Origin: a virus
Strand: one strand, 5' to 3'
IMG/VR virus record: IMGVR_UViG_3300010158_000088
Coordinates: 1-54,659 of that record
DNA length: 54,659 nt
Shown: piece after piece, positions 19,712-28,971 of the stretch
Numbering within the stretch: position 1 is the stretch's first letter
Layout of the letters: each line of letters begins with the position of its first letter
Notes under the pieces: model-generated
The model's database searches: none
Told to the model about the DNA's origin: nothing
The model's input: only the letters and a program-made list of their open reading frames with translations
Translations under genes and position numbers: made by a program

Positions 19712-21838
19712 TTACTGTGCAAATGCAATGTAGTAATATGTGCGCCCAGAGGTGTTCAAGGTTGTGCTTGATGCCAGTTGAAACCCGCCATTCACTTGAA
19801 GACAAACATCCCCAAGAACAGCATTTGCAACTGTTCCACTTAAATTCATACTGTAATTGTTGCCTGTGGTCATTCCTATAGCCTGGGTAAACATGAACAT
19901 CCCCTCAGTAGCTTCAAAAATTATTATTGCGCCAACGGTGAAGTTGGTAAAAATTGTTTGAGCCGCGCCTGCGCCAGCATATTTGCCCGTCACTTGCACG
20001 CCAGCGCTATCAGCCCACACCATCCATGCCGACGCTTGGCCTGAAGTAAACCCATTTCCGTACGCAATCCAAGCCTCACCATCGGTATTCGGCGGGTTGT
20101 TCCAAGGGCTTGTTCCAGTCCTTGTAAAGGTACCTGAGCCAAGCGTGTAACGAGCACTTGGATCGTGCGCATGCCACAAATACCAAGTTGCGCCAGTTGT
20201 TTCCATGTTTTTGAGCATGAAAAAAGTTGGGCGTTGCTGTAGATTCCACGCTACTTGCCCACCATCAAGTACACTGCCAACCGTCGATCCATGATCAAAC
20301 ATATTGGGGTAATGATAATTTACCAATACCGCATAATTTGTGGTTGAAACAAGGTTGTTTATCTGCAAATTTTCCCCGTCCCATCCACCTGTGTCTGTAG
20401 CAGTATTTGTGGCACCGTTTAGAGTCCATGCAAGCTGAGTGTTAGACCCTGATTGATTGTAGTATGAAAAATGACGGCTATAAATTTTGTTAGCAACCGC
20501 ACCTGTTCCGTTTCCTGAGATAACCCAAATAGTTGCCATGTTCATTGGGTATCTGTTGGGGTTTATTGATATGGTGGCAGATGTTGCACCCGCAGTAATT
20601 TTTTGCTGTGATTTAAACCCAGCTTGAAATGGTCTGTACTTAGCCGCATTTACATAATAGTCAGAAACTGGCTGTAGAAAACTGTAGTAATAATAAGCAA
20701 TTCCGCTCACATTCCAGCCCCCAGTTCCAGCGCTGTAAGAGTAAATGCTTGTAGGGTTAACGTACTGCACAACACTACCTGTGCCTGTGGTTAAAGCAAA
20801 TGGATTGGGCGTAAGGGCACCTGCGGCACTGACTGCGGCGCTTGTTCCAAACCCATCCATAGTCCATCCCGTTGGGTGATTGGCAGCAGTGCGCGTGAAC
20901 ATCCCCATTGAAAGGCCGTGAGTCCATAGTTGCGATGGCGTTATTGCAGTGGTTTTTGCGGTTCCATCACCAACGTAAAATGAACGATTGAATGCCTTTT
21001 GCGCCGCCTTGGCTCCATAACTTGCTGCCGAGTCAAACATCCAGACAACATAGGTGCTTGATGATTCGTTTGTAAACGTACCAGAGGCGTTGTAGCCAAC
21101 GGTAATTGTATCAGCGCCGGCGCCAACACCTGTCCCCCATATACTGGTTCGGGACGTGTCCATCTGCGCGACGGTTTGAACGCTTCCCGAATAACCTGTA
21201 AGCAACGTATGTGCGCTTCTAGACTGAGAGGAATTCCACCAAGACATGACGCCATCCGACTTCATAACCATTGCCATATTTGGTTGCCAAGCCACTGCAG
21301 GTCCAGCGCCAGCGATTGCTCTGTTTGTGGCGTTGTTACCACTATAATAGTTTCTTGTAAACCCAAATGAAGTATCGCCCGCGTGAAAAGCAAAATACTT
21401 CCAAACTACCTTAGTTGTTGCATTTCCCGAGGTAATGGCCGCAGTACCAAAATTAAAAATTAAATCGGTACCTGTGGTGCCGCCTCCATCAACTGAAGTA
21501 AGGGACTGTGCGTCAAACGATTGGCCTACTGCTCCATTTTGAATATAAGACCCGGCGCCGGGGCCAGAGTCAAAAATCAACATTGTTCCACTCTCATAAC
21601 TGCGTGTCCCACTCACCACTTTACCAACCTTTATCAACATCAGGCCCCAGCCATTCGATGTGGTGACTTTGCCCGGCATCCCTGCGCAGGTAATGCTCCA
21701 AGCTGTTCCCAACCCTGTCATTACAGTGCCTGTTTGGAAAAAGTTTTCAATTGGCACACCCGAAAGAACAGCGGGTAACTTGAGATTTTGCCCAAGACCT
21801 TGCGCTGAACCTGATCCTGCTGTTGAGACAAATGGCAT
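19712..21838 (-). CDS. large fibre- or adhesin-like virion protein, 708 aa
   Basis: Almost no charged helices; rich in Gly, Ser, Thr, Trp and Tyr, with repeated beta motifs. Two related internal blocks: VWKYFAFHAGDTSFGFTRNY (near 145) and VVWMFDSAASYGAKAAQKAF (near 265), then GTGGWNVSGIAYYYYSFLQ and a second half from about 400 that again has WYLWHAHDPSARYTLGSG. Ends RTYYYIAFAQ. I do not recognise a named family; composition and context point to a receptor-facing fibre or decoration. No signal peptide. Confidence 0.65.
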   Translation of the reverse strand: MPFVSTAGSGSAQGLGQNLKLPAVLSGVPIENFFQTGTVMTGLGTAWSITCAGMPGKVTTSNGWGLMLIKVGKVVSGTRSYESGTMLIFDSGPGAGSYIQNGAVGQSFDAQSLTSVDGGGTTGTDLIFNFGTAAITSGNATTKVVWKYFAFHAGDTSFGFTRNYYSGNNATNRAIAGAGPAVAWQPNMAMVMKSDGVMSWWNSSQSRSAHTLLTGYSGSVQTVAQMDTSRTSIWGTGVGAGADTITVGYNASGTFTNESSSTYVVWMFDSAASYGAKAAQKAFNRSFYVGDGTAKTTAITPSQLWTHGLSMGMFTRTAANHPTGWTMDGFGTSAAVSAAGALTPNPFALTTGTGSVVQYVNPTSIYSYSAGTGGWNVSGIAYYYYSFLQPVSDYYVNAAKYRPFQAGFKSQQKITAGATSATISINPNRYPMNMATIWVISGNGTGAVANKIYSRHFSYYNQSGSNTQLAWTLNGATNTATDTGGWDGENLQINNLVSTTNYAVLVNYHYPNMFDHGSTVGSVLDGGQVAWNLQQRPTFFMLKNMETTGATWYLWHAHDPSARYTLGSGTFTRTGTSPWNNPPNTDGEAWIAYGNGFTSGQASAWMVWADSAGVQVTGKYAGAGAAQTIFTNFTVGAIIIFEATEGMFMFTQAIGMTTGNNYSMNLSGTVANAVLGDVCLQVNGGFQLASSTTLNTSGRTYYYIAFAQ

Positions 21839-21842
21839 AATA

Positions 21843-22598
21843 CTAGGTGTAGTTGGTTCTAGATGCTAAAACGGTGTAGGTTGCTGAGGCTGTTTTCATA
21901 ATTGTGTACACGTACATATCAATACCAGTGCCAGCGCTGTTTGTTGGGGCTGTTCCAGTTGCCCATTTTGGGGTAACTGAAGTACCGTCAATCGAGAATG
22001 CTGATTGATAAAAAGTTATTGAATTTGCTGCTTGGGCGTGAGCAATTGTTATTGCGCTTCCAACAGACAATACTGAGTTCAATGTGGTTGTTGAATTAGC
22101 CCTGACGTTCAACGTCCAGTTGTTTACGGCGTTAGCTGTATTGTACAAAACTGATTGCGTACTTACGTCGTAGTTGAATGTTGCTGTCGGCGCGGGTGAT
22201 GAAATTGTTGCGGTTTCAATTAACGCAGTCACAACCGAATTATTTGCAATACTTCCACTTGCACTGTTACTTGTAACAGTAACTGCACTACCTACGACTG
22301 TAGCAGTTACTCCAGTACCTACAAAATTAATACTTGTTGTGGCTGTGGATAAAATGTTACCCTCATCAGACACGGTTAACGCACTACCACCGCCCCCACT
22401 TACGTTGGCAGTTATTGTATTATTTGCAGAAATAAGAATATTATTACCTGCATTTAATACAACAGGAGAGTAATCATCCCACTGAACAGATGTTCCCCTC
22501 AATGCAATTAACTTATATAACTTATTAGTTGTGGGATTATACCATTCATCCCCGAGAGCCCCATTTGGGGGCTGGGTTGTAGATACTATATGAGCCAT
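21843..22598 (-). CDS. tail-fibre-like protein, 251 aa
   Basis: N-terminal QPPNGALGDEWYNPTTNKLY is the virion-attachment-type pattern found at the start of phage fibre modules (GDxWYNPxTNxLY). The rest is Ser/Thr/Asn/Val-rich beta repeats (NNILISANNTITANVSGGGG), ending MKTASATYTVLASRTNYT. Probably part of a fibre or fibre tip. Follows the 989-aa protein gene directly. Confidence 0.7.
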   Translation of the reverse strand: MAHIVSTTQPPNGALGDEWYNPTTNKLYKLIALRGTSVQWDDYSPVVLNAGNNILISANNTITANVSGGGGSALTVSDEGNILSTATTSINFVGTGVTATVVGSAVTVTSNSASGSIANNSVVTALIETATISSPAPTATFNYDVSTQSVLYNTANAVNNWTLNVRANSTTTLNSVLSVGSAITIAHAQAANSITFYQSAFSIDGTSVTPKWATGTAPTNSAGTGIDMYVYTIMKTASATYTVLASRTNYT

Positions 22599-22600
22599 TT

Positions 22601-25570
22601 TTATGCCTGTGCTTCTGTCCAGCTGATACGAGCGTTAATGTTTGCTGGTACGCCTGCAGGAGACAAGTTTGTTGCACACAATGTAATCATATCAGGACCA
22701 TCTGGATACTTACCTAGTAAAGTATTAGCCAGTAAAGATGTACCACCACCTAAAATACTTGTACCAATATCTCTGGCCAATGACATATCCTGTTGAGTCG
22801 TACCTGAAGCATTCGTGAAGAATGAGAACATATTCTCACCGCCAACGATTGGAGTGGCATTAGCATGTAAAATATATTGTGCCAAGCTTGAACCACCGAC
22901 GTTTTGCCAACGACCTTCTGCAGGAGTTCCGTTCAGAATAACCTCAATACGATAAGGTGATGTTGTCAACGCATCCATTTGGCGTAGAACCAACTGCATA
23001 CGATTATTAATTTCTCTTGCACCCATTAATCCTGTTAAACCGCTATCGACGCTAGGTGCAACTCGCAAGCTAATCATAGCATATCTGTTGTTTGTAGGTA
23101 AATTGGCAAGAGCAACGTTTTGACCAATGTTAAACACCAACGATTTATCGTCATCATATTTACCATCCATAATTACAGATGAACCCCAGTGACTCATTGT
23201 AGAAGCAACTTGAGGCGAATACAATGATACTTGTGTTGGTGTATTTGAAGAATATGTAAATTGACTTGGAGTAATTGTGCCGCCAGCTGTTGCTCTGTTA
23301 CCTATTGTTAATGCATTGCCTGTCTTTGCAGTATATGTGATATACTCAATATTAGCATTTCTATTTCCTGCCTGTTGTACAATTACTGTACCTACATTCG
23401 GGAAGTTATTTGCATCTAATACTGTTATAGTAGCACCTGTTGTAGCAGAGCTTGCTAATGTTGCGCCTAATATTGTATATGGTGCATATGTAGATGTTTC
23501 ATATCTTGAAGCCATATTACCAGAACGCATATAAGCTTCAGTATTAAAGTTATTATTAACAATACGATGGCAATATATTACCTCGCCTCTGTTATTTTTA
23601 ACACCGAATCTAATAGCACCTGCACCATACCATGAGAAGTCCATGTACCACATCTGCATTCTTGATAAATCAAGAGTGTATAAACTATGTCCTGTACCGT
23701 CTAATTTATCTATGTTCCATATGCTTTGCGGATACTTGGTATCTATTGTTTTACTTACTAAAGAGTTAATTACGTTAACTCCTCTGTATTCTGGGAATAT
23801 ATTTAGAACAGTATCAGATTCAATAGATTGAATTTTATAACTTGTTCCTCTGATTACAATCATATCGCCAGGTTGTAGTTGAGTACCAAATTTAGTAGCA
23901 TTACCTGTAACGATTATGTTACCTGTGTTGGCAGAAACCGTTCCAGTAATTTGTTGTGTACTAGATCTCTTAACACAATATATTTGTTGTCCATCATACT
24001 CAAAGAAGAAACCATTTTGTTCGTCAAACATACCTAATCTATTTCTTGAACCATACCATGAGTATGGAGAAACAACGATTGGGAATCCTGTTGTCGTTGT
24101 AGCACTTGGTGTAGTATTGCTTGTGTATGTTAGAGTCAATGGAGAAGGTGCACCTGTTACTGCCCATAAACCATTATATCCTGATTCATTTACACCACTT
24201 ACTGTAATGTTTGCACCAACACCTAAACCGTGAGGTACTTTAGTTAAAACTGTTACTGTTGTACCTGATGATGTAATATTATCAGGTGTGATGGATGGTC
24301 TAAAAATAGAACCAGTACTAAATTGTACACCTTTACCTGATTGATAGCGGAAATATCTACGAGTTTGTCTTACAAACTGAGAGTTATGTGCTGGTAATTG
24401 ATTTGTAAATTGAACACCACCGTCAAACGCTCTGTGCTGTACATAACCTGCTGGTCTCATATACAACGTATTTGCTGCGGTATTTAGAGTTGCTGCACCT
24501 GCAGTCCAAGTAGTTCCAATGTAGCCGTTAGCAATTAAAGTGTTACTTGTTGGTGTGTTTGCCACATTCCAAATACCATTTAAACCTGTACTTGCTAGAA
24601 CACCGACGCCTGTAACGCTTGATGTATTGGTAAGCATAATCTGATTGCCAGGTGTTAAACCGTGGGCATTGGTAGTGTTAACATAAATTACACCACCTGT
24701 AACTGATACGTTATTTACTGCAATCGCTGAATTAGAATAGAATGCACCTGCAAATACATATGTCTTAGTTGGGTCATATAAAATGTTAGATCCAACAACT
24801 GAACTTGGTAGACTCGTTACGGGAATAGTTGTTGTTCTATAAGAGAAACTTACGTTACCTGTAATCTGTTCAATAACGAACCAACCATCTGCATTTGCTG
24901 TGTCAAGTGTACCTTGAACATAAATTGGTTGACCAACATAAATGTTAGGAGAAATTGTATCTGCAATGCTAACAGTAATTTGTGTATTACCGCCACCTGA
25001 ATGGAATACGTTAGAGATATTCAATTGACCAGGTTGCGCACCCCAAGTTGTAGTTGGGAAGTTAGGTAAGCCACCGTTAGCAGGTGGAATTCCAGGAGCA
25101 GGGGCATTTAAAAAGAATGCTGTTGGTCTGTTATTCATTAGGGAAATACTTTCCCACTTTGTTGGCTGTGTGCCATATTCAAAGTCTGTATCAATTAATG
25201 ACTGAGGTTCCGAAACTCTCATCTTACCTACAGGATCAAGTTGTGATTCCGCAGGAGTTGTTTCTTGATATGTCTCTTCAACTAAAATCGACAACTTATC
25301 TGTACTGCTCATTGCAGTAGTATTATACGCCAAAAGAATAGTTGTTGATTCTACGTTTGTACCTATACCAGGACCGCCTTGTGTAGCGGTCATGGCATTA
25401 ACAAATGATGTAGCGGCCAAATTAGGATCGCTAAAGTTGTAGATTACAGTATTACGTGTTACGTTAGTAATTAATAATAATTGTTCTCTGCGGATATTCT
25501 TACCATTTACAACAACTGTTCTTGTTGCCGGTGTAAATGTGTAACCTTCTAATATTACGTGCTTTGCCAT
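22601..25570 (-). CDS. large virion structural protein, 989 aa
   Basis: N-terminus AKHVILEGYTFTPATRTVVV and TNVTRNTVIYNFSD, then an ISPNIYVGQPIYVQG region, two copies of a beta module with HGLTPGNQIMLTNTS (near 300) and HGLGVGANITVSGVNESGYN (near 440), and a large C-terminal part with MWYMDFSWYGAGAIRFGVKN (near 645) and MSHWGSSVIMDGKYDDDKSL (near 790). Similar very large proteins occur in T4-like cyanophage structural regions. Not named; baseplate or fibre role is inferred. Confidence 0.75.
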   Translation of the reverse strand: MAKHVILEGYTFTPATRTVVVNGKNIRREQLLLITNVTRNTVIYNFSDPNLAATSFVNAMTATQGGPGIGTNVESTTILLAYNTTAMSSTDKLSILVEETYQETTPAESQLDPVGKMRVSEPQSLIDTDFEYGTQPTKWESISLMNNRPTAFFLNAPAPGIPPANGGLPNFPTTTWGAQPGQLNISNVFHSGGGNTQITVSIADTISPNIYVGQPIYVQGTLDTANADGWFVIEQITGNVSFSYRTTTIPVTSLPSSVVGSNILYDPTKTYVFAGAFYSNSAIAVNNVSVTGGVIYVNTTNAHGLTPGNQIMLTNTSSVTGVGVLASTGLNGIWNVANTPTSNTLIANGYIGTTWTAGAATLNTAANTLYMRPAGYVQHRAFDGGVQFTNQLPAHNSQFVRQTRRYFRYQSGKGVQFSTGSIFRPSITPDNITSSGTTVTVLTKVPHGLGVGANITVSGVNESGYNGLWAVTGAPSPLTLTYTSNTTPSATTTTGFPIVVSPYSWYGSRNRLGMFDEQNGFFFEYDGQQIYCVKRSSTQQITGTVSANTGNIIVTGNATKFGTQLQPGDMIVIRGTSYKIQSIESDTVLNIFPEYRGVNVINSLVSKTIDTKYPQSIWNIDKLDGTGHSLYTLDLSRMQMWYMDFSWYGAGAIRFGVKNNRGEVIYCHRIVNNNFNTEAYMRSGNMASRYETSTYAPYTILGATLASSATTGATITVLDANNFPNVGTVIVQQAGNRNANIEYITYTAKTGNALTIGNRATAGGTITPSQFTYSSNTPTQVSLYSPQVASTMSHWGSSVIMDGKYDDDKSLVFNIGQNVALANLPTNNRYAMISLRVAPSVDSGLTGLMGAREINNRMQLVLRQMDALTTSPYRIEVILNGTPAEGRWQNVGGSSLAQYILHANATPIVGGENMFSFFTNASGTTQQDMSLARDIGTSILGGGTSLLANTLLGKYPDGPDMITLCATNLSPAGVPANINARISWTEAQA

Positions 25571-25574
25571 TTCT

Positions 25575-26042
25575 TTAGTCTCCTAATACGACTCCACCCG
25601 CCGTAAACGGGTAACGTCTTGTTTGAATTGATCTACTGATGTTTCTGATAATTATTGAGCAATCGCTTCCCGGTGAAGGCGCTATGTAAAATACAATATT
25701 GTCATTTTCTACTCTATAACCTTGTCTAAATGAATCATATGGTGTTATCCAGGGCCAAGTTGTTTGCCCTATATAAGGTTTAACGAGCTGACCTCCCATT
25801 GAAACATCTAAATCTTTTGAATCTAATATTGAAGTATTTATAACATTAGAAACAGTCGTTGTATCGACTGCTAATGTAAAAACTGTTTTATCTCCATCAA
25901 ATTGAGGAGAGATATCATCCATTACTAAGGGTAATGCAAATCCATTTGCAGCAAGTGTACCGTCTGCTTGGACAGTTACAACTGCACCAACACTTGCCGT
26001 GTTGGGTACTTTAATTTGCGATAGTATTATTTGTGTTGACAT
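25575..26042 (-). CDS. virion-associated protein, 155 aa
   Basis: Begins QIILSQIKVPNTASVGAVV, with DDISPQFDGDKTVFTL, DLDVSMGGQLVKPYIG, WPWITPYDSFRQGYRVEN and IVFYIAPSPGSDCSII: a beta-rich protein like phage fibre-attachment or adaptor modules in cyanophages. Directly upstream of the 989-aa gene in transcription order. Function inferred from context. Confidence 0.65.
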   Translation of the reverse strand: MSTQIILSQIKVPNTASVGAVVTVQADGTLAANGFALPLVMDDISPQFDGDKTVFTLAVDTTTVSNVINTSILDSKDLDVSMGGQLVKPYIGQTTWPWITPYDSFRQGYRVENDNIVFYIAPSPGSDCSIIIRNISRSIQTRRYPFTAGGVVLGD

Positions 26043-26069
26043 AATAGTCTTCCGTTATTCTAATACTTA

Positions 26070-26966
26070 TTAGAATGTGATTGTACCTGAGCTATAGAAT
26101 TTATATACAACATATCCGCCTGAAGATGTTACGACTACATTAGATCCTGTGGTACTTGCAGCAGAAAATTCTGTAGGATGACGTAAAACAACTATACCAG
26201 AACCACCTTGTCCAAATTGCCCAGCACCCGATTGTCCGCCACCTCCACCTCCACCTCCGCCGGTGTTAGTTAAACCATTATTAACTGCGCCGCCGCTTGA
26301 AGGTTGTCCTCGGCCACCGCCCCCCGCACCGCCATTTCCTCCGGGTGTGCCGTCGCCACTTCCCCCGCCGCCGCCGGCATAGGCAACATTTGCACCTGTA
26401 ATTAAACTATATCTTCCGTCCCCACCGTTACCCACCGTTACACCGTTGCTACCTACAGCACCTGCGCCCCCTCCCCCGGCGCCAAAGCCGGCGGCGGTTC
26501 CACCTGCAAATCCTTCTACCGGAGTATAGCTACCTGCATTGCCCGGACCTGCCTGCCCAATAGTTTGATCGCCTGCTGATACATAACCGCCACCGCCGCC
26601 GCCGGATCCGCCTGATCTACCATGTCTGTTTGCAGGTGTGACAGAATATGTTCCTCCACCTCCACCTCCAGATGCGGTTATTGTGGAAAATACAGAATTT
26701 GTTCCGTTAGCTCCAAAAGTGGCTGCAGTAGTTCCCCCGGCACCTACGGTGACCGTTATTGGGGTTCCCGGGGTGAAATCACTATAACCTGTATTAGTTC
26801 TGTAGCCGCCGCCCCCACCTCCGCCACCTGCTGAATTACCGCCTGAGCCGCCCCCAGCAACAACTAAATATTCTAATGTGAGGACAGAACGGAGAGGAAC
26901 ATTTGCCGAATTTAATCGGTTGTTAACATTATTAAAATTTCTTGCCGTATGGCGTTTTGTTGACAT
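26070..26966 (-). CDS. glycine-rich adhesin-like protein, 298 aa (copy A1)
   Basis: N-terminus MSTKRHTARNFNNVNNRLNS differs from the 30-36 kb group but resembles the 50474..51451 copy (short basic start with RLN-x-AN). Then LEYLVVAGGGSGG starts the glycine-rich domain with blocks such as GGGGGGGGYRT, PGTPITVTVGAGG and GYAGGTAAGFGAGG, ending in a beta hairpin VVVTSSGGYVVYKFYSSGTITF. T-even gp38 adhesins use stacked polyglycine motifs for receptor loops; this looks like the same architectural idea. Follows a 110-aa protein, duplicated at 51451..51780. Confidence 0.75.
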   Translation of the reverse strand: MSTKRHTARNFNNVNNRLNSANVPLRSVLTLEYLVVAGGGSGGNSAGGGGGGGGYRTNTGYSDFTPGTPITVTVGAGGTTAATFGANGTNSVFSTITASGGGGGGTYSVTPANRHGRSGGSGGGGGGYVSAGDQTIGQAGPGNAGSYTPVEGFAGGTAAGFGAGGGGAGAVGSNGVTVGNGGDGRYSLITGANVAYAGGGGGSGDGTPGGNGGAGGGGRGQPSSGGAVNNGLTNTGGGGGGGGGQSGAGQFGQGGSGIVVLRHPTEFSAASTTGSNVVVTSSGGYVVYKFYSSGTITF

Positions 26967-27298
26967 TAGTATATCTCTGAACCAAACAGATTAAAGGTTA
27001 CGTTACCTTGTAACGAGTAAACTTGCACAGTATCTGTTGCATCCAAAGTCATACCAAGTGTTAATGCAATTGCATCCTGTGCAGGTAATGCGGTATCATA
27101 TGCAATATAGGCATTAGATGGTGTTGGGCTGGTACCTCTGGGAATTACTGCAATCCTAAATGTTACATTGGATTGAGATAAACTACATATATTTAATGTG
27201 GAAATAACTGCACTATTTCCTGCAGGTACGGTATATAATGTTGCATTTGCATTTGCTGCAGGAAAAGCCTGTCCTAGAATTTTATATTTAATTGTCAT
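26966..27298 (-). CDS. small virion protein, 110 aa (copy A)
   Basis: TIKYKILGQAFPAANANATL, TVPAGNSAVISTLNICS, VTFRIAVIPRG, then QDAIALTLGMTLDATDTVQV and QGNVTFNLFGSEI. A compact beta protein; clear paralog of 51451..51780 by motif order. Overlaps the glycine-rich gene by one base (TAATG). I do not know the family name; a fibre-attached or decoration protein is likely. Confidence 0.7.
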   Translation of the reverse strand: MTIKYKILGQAFPAANANATLYTVPAGNSAVISTLNICSLSQSNVTFRIAVIPRGTSPTPSNAYIAYDTALPAQDAIALTLGMTLDATDTVQVYSLQGNVTFNLFGSEIY

Positions 27299-27308
27299 TT
27301 TTTTTTCC

Positions 27309-27464
27309 TTACATTCCCGCCAATAGGAATGGACTTAGTGTTTCTATTACAAGAACGGTTTGTCCTGAAGAATTAATGGTTACAGAGCCTCCACTAATTG
27401 TTGCATGAACCGCAGTAATTGCGTTTGCCGATAGTCCATCTTGTTGAATTTGTGTTAGAGCCAT
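27309..27464 (-). CDS. short virion-type protein, 51 aa
   Basis: MALTQIQQDGLSANAITAVH, then TISGGSVTINSSGQTVLVIE and PFLLAGM. The start recalls short fibre-module proteins of T4-like cyanophages, and the ending resembles the fibre partial at 51791 (EQIHPFLLSLL). ATG at 27464 after AAGAGAAAAC. A late promoter at 27488..27495 sits just upstream. Confidence 0.6.
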   Translation of the reverse strand: MALTQIQQDGLSANAITAVHATISGGSVTINSSGQTVLVIETLSPFLLAGM

Positions 27465-27487
27465 TGTTTTCTCTTATGTTATACTTA

Positions 27488-27495
27488 TATTTATA
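27488..27495 (-). promoter_or_regulatory. T4-type late promoter TATAAATA
   Basis: Exact TATAAATA on the minus strand, 24 nt before the ATG at 27464, directly behind the stop of the 27496..28332 gene. Confidence 0.6.
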
Positions 27496-28332
27496 TTAAT
27501 TCAAATCTTTGTTCTTGATGGAAAAGACCGAACCTTTGTCTATTTCTATTGAATTCCTCAAATTTCTAATTTTTGGTCTCCTTTTTTCGCTCTGTAGCAT
27601 AGAGTTTGCCCCTATTACTAATAGAATAGCTAACGGATCAAACACTATGATTATGAGTAAAATCATCCATGATACTGCTTTTTCCAATATACTTGTGTCC
27701 GTTGCCCCATACATAAATGCTGCAATATACTTTATAGGACCTACTTCGGCCTCGACCTTTCGTACTTCAGCTGCGATTGGCGCACGCTCCTCGCTAATGG
27801 CAGCAACAATTTTCTGTTCGGCTTGGATCTCAGACTGAAGCCTTGCACGTTCTTTCTGCTGGGCACGTCTAATAGTAACTGCCTTCTCCGCACCCGTTTC
27901 TGAACTGCTTCTTGCCATGACTTGGTCCACTGCCTCATCCATTTGTTTAAGAGCTTTACGGTTCGCATCAATATTATCCTTTGCTGCTTTAATCTTTTCG
28001 TCATATATGGATATTTTTGCCAGCACGTCACCTGACACTAAATTTTGATCGCTATGGGCTTTGGATAAGAATCCGAATATACCCATGGATGTTAGTAGGG
28101 ATAAAACTACAACACTGGTAATAAAATACGTTTTCATCAATGTGTTTATTTTGTTCCATTGTCTATATACGTAGGATGCTGTTACAAGTTTGCCCACTTC
28201 AAGAGCTGCGCCCATTATTAGAATAGGAGTTGGGCTAGCTGAAAAGATATAGGTCAATCCCATGATTGAAAAATATCCTGCTATACCTGAAATAGCTAAA
28301 GCTGTTCCCAATAATATAGCTGCAAAAATCAT
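27496..28332 (-). CDS. membrane protein with coiled coil, 278 aa
   Basis: N-terminal half has three or four membrane segments (residues 2-25, 32-53, 70-90), a soluble coiled-coil-like stretch about 105-195 (KISIYDEKIKAAKDNIDANR, AVTIRRAQQKERARLQSEIQ), a last membrane segment near 220-243 (MILLIIIVFDPLAILLVIGA), then a basic tail. Similar proteins occur in T4-like cyanophages and pelagiphages; function unknown. ATGA overlap with the upstream amidotransferase-like gene. Confidence 0.7.
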   Translation of the reverse strand: MIFAAILLGTALAISGIAGYFSIMGLTYIFSASPTPILIMGAALEVGKLVTASYVYRQWNKINTLMKTYFITSVVVLSLLTSMGIFGFLSKAHSDQNLVSGDVLAKISIYDEKIKAAKDNIDANRKALKQMDEAVDQVMARSSSETGAEKAVTIRRAQQKERARLQSEIQAEQKIVAAISEERAPIAAEVRKVEAEVGPIKYIAAFMYGATDTSILEKAVSWMILLIIIVFDPLAILLVIGANSMLQSEKRRPKIRNLRNSIEIDKGSVFSIKNKDLN

Positions 28333-28970
28333 TGAGCCATTAACCTATCTACAAAATTTAACAGTAAGGCGTGATGCTCACCGTTATGGTATTTTCCTTT
28401 TAGCCAACTGTAACTATCATACCAAAATTGTTCGCTTTCAGGATGGCAACCTATAAGTCCTATGTTCTTTTGAATAATCGCCATCGCATCACCGTTTGCA
28501 TAAGTAGCGATTGTTTTGTAGTTTCCATTACCAACCAGAGCACAACCATCGTAAAAAAACATCTTTGTGTCAATTCCATCCCAGTTGATTTCAATATTCT
28601 TAGCATGAGGTCTCCTTGTGTCAGTTTTTGGTTGCGTGATATATTGTACTGCATCCACTTTATTTAATATGTTAAGATAATGACTACCTGCCCAATAGGC
28701 ACCCATACAGATGCCTAGATATTTGCCGCCACGATTGACAAAATCAATAACACTAGTTTCGTTATGTTTGAATAAATTTTTGTAACTATTGCTATCCCCA
28801 ATGCCGCCAGGAACAGCTATCATATCTACATCGTCAAAGAAATTATTTTCTAGTTTATTTTTGGAAAATAGTTTAAAACTATACTTATTCCCTAACGATT
28901 TCATAATACCATTGCCACTCTGCACTGAGCATTTTGGGTCATGGATAAATAATGCTATAGTTTTTTGCAT
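28329..28970 (-). CDS. class I glutamine-amidotransferase-like protein (BPL_N-type)
   Basis: 213 aa. AVPGGIGDSNSYKNLF near 52-67, nucleophile elbow LGICMGAYWAG with C88, and GCHPESEQFW with H176 and E178, giving a Cys-His-Glu triad. This agrees best with the BPL_N family (biotin-protein-ligase N-terminal-like domains). Such proteins are hydrolases or transferases of unknown substrate; no ligase domain is fused here. It lies at the edge of the adhesin array, so it could act on cell-surface or small-molecule substrates, which is a guess. Confidence 0.75.
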   Translation of the reverse strand: MQKTIALFIHDPKCSVQSGNGIMKSLGNKYSFKLFSKNKLENNFFDDVDMIAVPGGIGDSNSYKNLFKHNETSVIDFVNRGGKYLGICMGAYWAGSHYLNILNKVDAVQYITQPKTDTRRPHAKNIEINWDGIDTKMFFYDGCALVGNGNYKTIATYANGDAMAIIQKNIGLIGCHPESEQFWYDSYSWLKGKYHNGEHHALLLNFVDRLMAQ

Positions 28971-28971
28971 T

